Source: Cytospora piceicola (Eukaryota; Ascomycota; Sordariomycetes; Diaporthales; Cytosporaceae). From it: a DNA stretch of 64,000 bases. Numbering within the stretch: position 1 is the stretch's first letter; each line of letters opens with the position of its first letter. Both the position numbers and the translations under genes were made by a program. Shown in pieces: positions 60,087 to 64,000 of the stretch. Where the stretch lies: the NCBI GenBank assembly GCA_023375675.1, contig JALQBC010000001.1, positions 1,426,001 through 1,490,000 on the forward strand, in the 5' to 3' direction. A model generated the notes under the pieces. The model was not told where the DNA came from, did no database searches, and worked only from the letters and a program-made list of their open reading frames with translations.

Positions 60087-60134
60087 TAGGCCAAGTACCT
60101 ACCTAGGTAAGTACCTAGGTACCTGGGCAGGTAC
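60087..60134. repeat. Cluster of CCTAGGTA palindromes
   Basis: TAGGTA/TACCTA words recur on both strands: TACCTACCTAGGTAAG and GTACCTAGGTACCTGGG lie within 45 bp. It is the densest copy of the dispersed motif in the window. Confidence 0.8.
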
Positions 60135-60640
60135 ATAGTAGAGCATCATCACACGGACCCATGGGCTGGCTCCTGGATTCATGGATCATATCAAATCGCA
60201 GGGCGCTTTACAGATTACTCGTTACGGATCCGTACATGATGCTGTAGGACACACTTGTCGACAGGCATACCTTGACCGTAACATCTGTACCTGCTGTACT
60301 ATGGTACAGGCATAGACCCTCGCACATGTGCTGTGGCGCCTCGTCGGAGTTTTTGCACGATCAATCATCAGTGAGCACAGAGACATTTCCGACTAATGAA
60401 GGAGGATGCCGTGTCTAATAGAATCCATAGAATCCATATATCTCCCCGCAAACCATCTCTCGCGCGTTATTAGTAAACCTTGGAAAGTGCAGAAAGTGGA
60501 ATCAAATCATCTGATTCCTCTTCTTGATTTGCCACAATGTCGACATGCCAAAACACCAACGTCTTTTGAGAGACAAGACCCAAGCCTTCTTCTAGACCAG
60601 AAGAAGAGGAGGAGGACCAACAACGAGACGGCCGCCCAAG

Positions 60641-63600
60641 ATGGCCGCAGGTGGCCAAGGAGGAACTGGTGAGATGGGGCTGTTTAATATGGATGATTCG
60701 GGTGCGGATTTCGGCAAGATCAACCGAGAAAAGACCTTCAGCAATTGGATGCCAGGCGAACCTGATACAAAAGTCAAGCGGGACCAATTCGAAGTGCCAG
60801 GAGTCCTCCCAGGAGTATTCCCAGGAGGAAGTGGGAACTTGGTTTTGAAGTCTGATTTGGAAGGTTTCCAGAATGAAAGTGATTCTTCGATGGGTCAGAA
60901 CCCCCAGCAACCACAGGCAGAACTGCCACTGCCACTGCCACTGCCGCTGCCAGACCGACAGTCAACAACACCCCAACAACAACTTCTTCGACAGTACCAC
61001 CAGCGCCAGGGTTCACTTGCCTCGAACTGGCAGTTCCCGCACACGGCCGTGCAGCATCAAAAATACCACTTTTCAAAACCACTACCGGTGTCATCTCACA
61101 TGCATCGGTCTCGCCAACCCCCCCACCTCCACCTTCAGCAACACCAACAACAAGAAGAGCATCAACATCAGCATCAGCAGCAGCAGCAACACCATCAATC
61201 AACCCGCTCACAACCTATACCTCCAACTGGTCAATTCACTCCTTCACCAGACCTTTCAGACTGGGATCCTGCCTCAGTTTCTGCTTCACCACACCTACGG
61301 CAGCGCCGGGACCTCCTCCTTCACACGGACCCGCTCGAGCACCATCATTTTACCACTCCCCCCGAGAGCGACCCGAAACAGAGTGCAGTACCAACGCAGC
61401 CAACTCACCGGCATCCGAACTTGGCCTTCTCGTCATTTTCTCCCACCAGATCTCGCTACCCGCTCTACCAACGACGGATTCGGTCCCAGACCTACGACCA
61501 ACAATACTCTTCCTACAGCGAACAGGCCCACGATTTCGGCCGCATCGCCTCAGACGAACCAAGCCCTGGTCGCAGCCCAAATCAGCCGCAGGAACAGCTA
61601 CATCTACCCTTCAACGGCGCTGGCCCGAACCAACCATTTCCCAGTTCACCAACCTCACCGACCTACGCTGGCCCTCGATGGAATTCTCAAAATAGCTTCG
61701 GATACCCAATTGTCACTGGAATCGCCGAGACCTCAGATGTGCCGATAATCACAAGTCCGACGCTTTCTTCTTATCCTAACCGCTCGCCCAATTCGGCTAC
61801 CTTCTCGACCGGCCAATACTCACATCCTTATATCCCCGAGGACGAAACCCTCGACTTCGATTACAACCCACCTGACAACCCTCGACATGAACACTCTCCT
61901 GCGGTAACGCCTGGTCACCCTTCCAAGATGTACCGGCCAGACAGCCGGCAATCTGGAGAGACCACCTACAGCGTTGGTGCTGAAAATCTCAACTTCTCCC
62001 GCCCAAGGAAACCGAGTCTGGCGAGCTCGAATCATCCTGACTTTGCCATCGCCGCGCACCTTCGACCTGATCAGGCGCAGAATTCAAACTCTATTCCGGA
62101 CTCGGCCCGTGTCGAGTCAAGAACCATGGCGTCAAATCATATGCCATGCAGTCCTGGCCCGAGGGCTGGAAGGCACCCCTCAGTAGCCTCTAACATGTCT
62201 TCGAGCAGTACGTACGCATCTGCAGCCCCGGACCTGTACCACAAATCCTCCTACGACCGCCTTGTTCCATATCGAAATGTGTCTCAGAATGCCGCCACGG
62301 GCAATCATGTGGGTCTTCCCCACATCATTCCGCCGAAGTCCCCACAACCAAACCATTTGGGCCCCTATGCCCAGCATCAACAATCTCCGTTCTTATACGA
62401 GGATGAGCTGCGTTCAAGCATGCGGAGTCAGCTTACGTCGTCGACTGCCCAGGATACCCTGTTCACTGAGCCCGACAGGGCTAGTCTGATGACCAGGAGG
62501 AGTTCCGCCTTCAGTAACAATTTCAGGAATCGCCGCTCCTCTTTCTTCGGACCTCACGATGCCACCTTTGATGTGCGGGAAAGCCTGAGCGTGGACGATG
62601 TGATGGGAATGTACGAGCAGGGATTCAACGACAGCGATATGGAACTTTCCCGACGACTGTCCAGCATCGACCCTGATCACGCCGAGGTACCATCCTTGCG
62701 GCTCGCCCCGGGCGGAATGGACAACCACGATGATTCCAGACCAGGATCGGCAGTGTCTCACAATAGTGAGGCCGCGAGCCGCTTGCTCGAGGCTATGAGC
62801 CAGAGCAACCCGATGGCGACCTCTGGCAGGACATTCCCCCTGAATTCTGACGGATCAGTCACTATCCACGACACCAATGCCTTCTTCCGAAAGAGCCTGG
62901 CCTCATCTCTACCTAATGACATGAGATTCAGTTTCATCAAGTCGGAGCCCCAAGACATCGGCGATGTGTCTCCAAAAGGAGAGACTGACGATCCCCTCGA
63001 TTCGGACAGCGGGCGGCATAACAGGCATGACTCGGGCAAAGAGGTCGGTCCACGCGACGAGACCAGGTCGCCAGTCGACGATGCCGAGGCGCTGGACGAT
63101 GTCACACCGATAGCAGACGACACCGTGGACCAAGATGAGGCCATGATGAGGATGGAAGCAGACGACGTACTATCACCGCTAGATAGGGAGACGCTCGCAC
63201 TTCCTGTTTCCATGGCCGACATAAAAGCGATACAACGGACACCTACGCAGCTTCTCCAAGGTGCAGCCCAACCAGAAGATCTGGACCCTGATGCTAACGA
63301 TCGATACGGATTCCGAAAACATAACCAGTACATCACACGCGAGCAATATGACGAGTGGAATGGACCATACACCGAATACTTGGCAAGGAGGAAGAAGAAG
63401 TGGGAGGCATTGCTGAAAGAAAATGGGTTGATGACCGATAAGCCCAACCGATTCCCTCAGCCCTCGGCCAAGGCGAAGAGGTTCGTGCGAAAGGGGATAC
63501 CGCCAGAATGGAGAGGTGCAGCGTGGTTCTACTACGCAGGTGGCCCAAAAATCTTGGCGAATAACCAAGGTGTCTACGAGGACATGCTGAAGCGCGTGGA

Positions 63601-64000
63601 GGGAGGAGACTTGAAGGAGGTGTGCAGGGAGGACATCGAAAGAGATCTTTACCGCACTTTCCCGGACAACGTTCGGTTCAGACGCACGGCTACGCCAAAT
63701 CCGGGCGATGCGTCGCAGTCGCCAACGCCGGCTCATAGTCGGAACAACTCGACGCAGTCTGCCAATCCCACACCAAGAGCTTCAGACCCCGAGATCATCA
63801 GCGCCCTTCGCCGTGTTCTTTCCGCCTTTGCAATTTTCAATCCCAGTATTGGTTACTGTCAGTCGCTTAACTTCCTGGGAGGGATGTTGCTACTATTCGT
63901 GGAGACGGAAGAACAGGCCTTCTGGCTGCTCAACATCATTACCAGGGTCTACCTGCCCGGAACTCACGAGATGAACCTCGAGGGGTCGAAGGTCGATCTC
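60641..64000 (+). CDS. TBC-domain Rab GTPase-activating protein, 3' end beyond window
   Basis: One open frame without stop runs from ATG 60641 to the window end (1120 codons); the gene is cut by the edge, not broken. Residues 1-~920 are disordered-looking: a Pro-Leu repeat (four CCACTG-type units at 60921-60950), a Gln/His tract (~165-185), and many Ser/Pro stretches. The TBC domain begins near 950 with RKGIPPEWRGAAWFYYAGG. The arginine finger is in IERDLYRTFPDN (IxxDxxR; Asp1002, Arg1005) and the glutamine finger in GYCQSLNFLGG (Tyr1072, Gln1074). FWLLNIITRVYLPGTHEMNL resembles the Msb3/Gyp3 branch, which acts on Sec4- and Ypt-type Rabs in exocytosis and vacuolar traffic. A short upstream ORF (60406-60672) overlaps the start in another frame. 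Confidence 0.9.
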   Translation, partial: MAAGGQGGTGEMGLFNMDDSGADFGKINREKTFSNWMPGEPDTKVKRDQFEVPGVLPGVFPGGSGNLVLKSDLEGFQNESDSSMGQNPQQPQAELPLPLPLPLPDRQSTTPQQQLLRQYHQRQGSLASNWQFPHTAVQHQKYHFSKPLPVSSHMHRSRQPPHLHLQQHQQQEEHQHQHQQQQQHHQSTRSQPIPPTGQFTPSPDLSDWDPASVSASPHLRQRRDLLLHTDPLEHHHFTTPPESDPKQSAVPTQPTHRHPNLAFSSFSPTRSRYPLYQRRIRSQTYDQQYSSYSEQAHDFGRIASDEPSPGRSPNQPQEQLHLPFNGAGPNQPFPSSPTSPTYAGPRWNSQNSFGYPIVTGIAETSDVPIITSPTLSSYPNRSPNSATFSTGQYSHPYIPEDETLDFDYNPPDNPRHEHSPAVTPGHPSKMYRPDSRQSGETTYSVGAENLNFSRPRKPSLASSNHPDFAIAAHLRPDQAQNSNSIPDSARVESRTMASNHMPCSPGPRAGRHPSVASNMSSSSTYASAAPDLYHKSSYDRLVPYRNVSQNAATGNHVGLPHIIPPKSPQPNHLGPYAQHQQSPFLYEDELRSSMRSQLTSSTAQDTLFTEPDRASLMTRRSSAFSNNFRNRRSSFFGPHDATFDVRESLSVDDVMGMYEQGFNDSDMELSRRLSSIDPDHAEVPSLRLAPGGMDNHDDSRPGSAVSHNSEAASRLLEAMSQSNPMATSGRTFPLNSDGSVTIHDTNAFFRKSLASSLPNDMRFSFIKSEPQDIGDVSPKGETDDPLDSDSGRHNRHDSGKEVGPRDETRSPVDDAEALDDVTPIADDTVDQDEAMMRMEADDVLSPLDRETLALPVSMADIKAIQRTPTQLLQGAAQPEDLDPDANDRYGFRKHNQYITREQYDEWNGPYTEYLARRKKKWEALLKENGLMTDKPNRFPQPSAKAKRFVRKGIPPEWRGAAWFYYAGGPKILANNQGVYEDMLKRVEGGDLKEVCREDIERDLYRTFPDNVRFRRTATPNPGDASQSPTPAHSRNNSTQSANPTPRASDPEIISALRRVLSAFAIFNPSIGYCQSLNFLGGMLLLFVETEEQAFWLLNIITRVYLPGTHEMNLEGSKVDL

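Larger units (their letters stand above)
57213..60640. other. Long divergent intergenic region
   Basis: At 3.4 kb this is the longest gap of the window. No frame has a recognisable product; the ORF 59572-60081 crosses a C12 tract (59651-59662) and looks like chance. The region holds several short tandem repeats and dense CCTAGGTA motifs, noted elsewhere. It presumably includes a long promoter and leader for the TBC gene. Confidence 0.5.

Overview
This window is nuclear DNA from a filamentous ascomycete, most likely a Sordariomycete. Genes lie on both strands and are separated by 0.3-3.4 kb. Most are split by short introns (about 50-110 bp, GT...CTAAC-like branch site...AG). The set includes fungus-specific families: translation elongation factor 3, a Yvc1-type vacuolar TRP channel, a SAT4/Pth11-type rhodopsin-domain membrane protein, a CDH-type cytochrome protein and a Dal5-type transporter. 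I cannot fix genus or species from sequence alone. I joined exons by hand and checked for most multi-exon genes that exon lengths sum to whole codons; every gene model here rests on reading frame and splice signals, not on transcripts.

Layout, left to right. 0.3-5.6 kb: a DUF4140/DUF4139 protein with GLFG-like repeats and a PIF1 helicase, both minus. 6.8-7.7 kb: a 266-aa membrane/coiled-coil orphan. 10.2-16.3 kb: a cytochrome P450, cytosolic glutaminyl-tRNA synthetase and, divergent from it, a macro-domain protein. 16.7-21.2 kb: a 1313-aa unknown protein that carries an intron-split HEXXH motif. 22.4 kb: an Asn tRNA with an odd T-loop. 23.3-28.8 kb: a zinc alcohol dehydrogenase, a short-chain dehydrogenase and a membrane-anchored CDH-type cytochrome. 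31-35.8 kb: elongation factor 3 and a CsbD-like stress protein with bZIP sites. 36-37.5 kb: a seven-TM rhodopsin-domain protein. 39.1-46.8 kb: an APC permease, a TauD-type dioxygenase and a Soa1/Dal5-type MFS transporter. 47.8-57.2 kb: an Mss116-like helicase, a small secreted protein, a Yvc1-like channel and an acidic nuclear protein. 60.6-64 kb: the first 1120 residues of an Msb3/Gyp3-type TBC Rab-GAP that runs off the window end.

Most genes are ordinary housekeeping neighbours without operon-like linkage. The one plausible functional group is 39-47 kb. There, a 2-oxoglutarate-dependent TauD dioxygenase and a Soa1-like transporter are divergently transcribed from a shared 1.6-kb region beside an amino-acid/choline-type permease, which suggests organosulfur or amine scavenging. 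The least described item is the HEXXH protein at 16.7-21.2 kb. Intergenic DNA repeatedly carries the palindrome TACCTAGGTA, long C or T homopolymers and short tandem repeats. I saw no transposon ORF, CRISPR array or rRNA gene.
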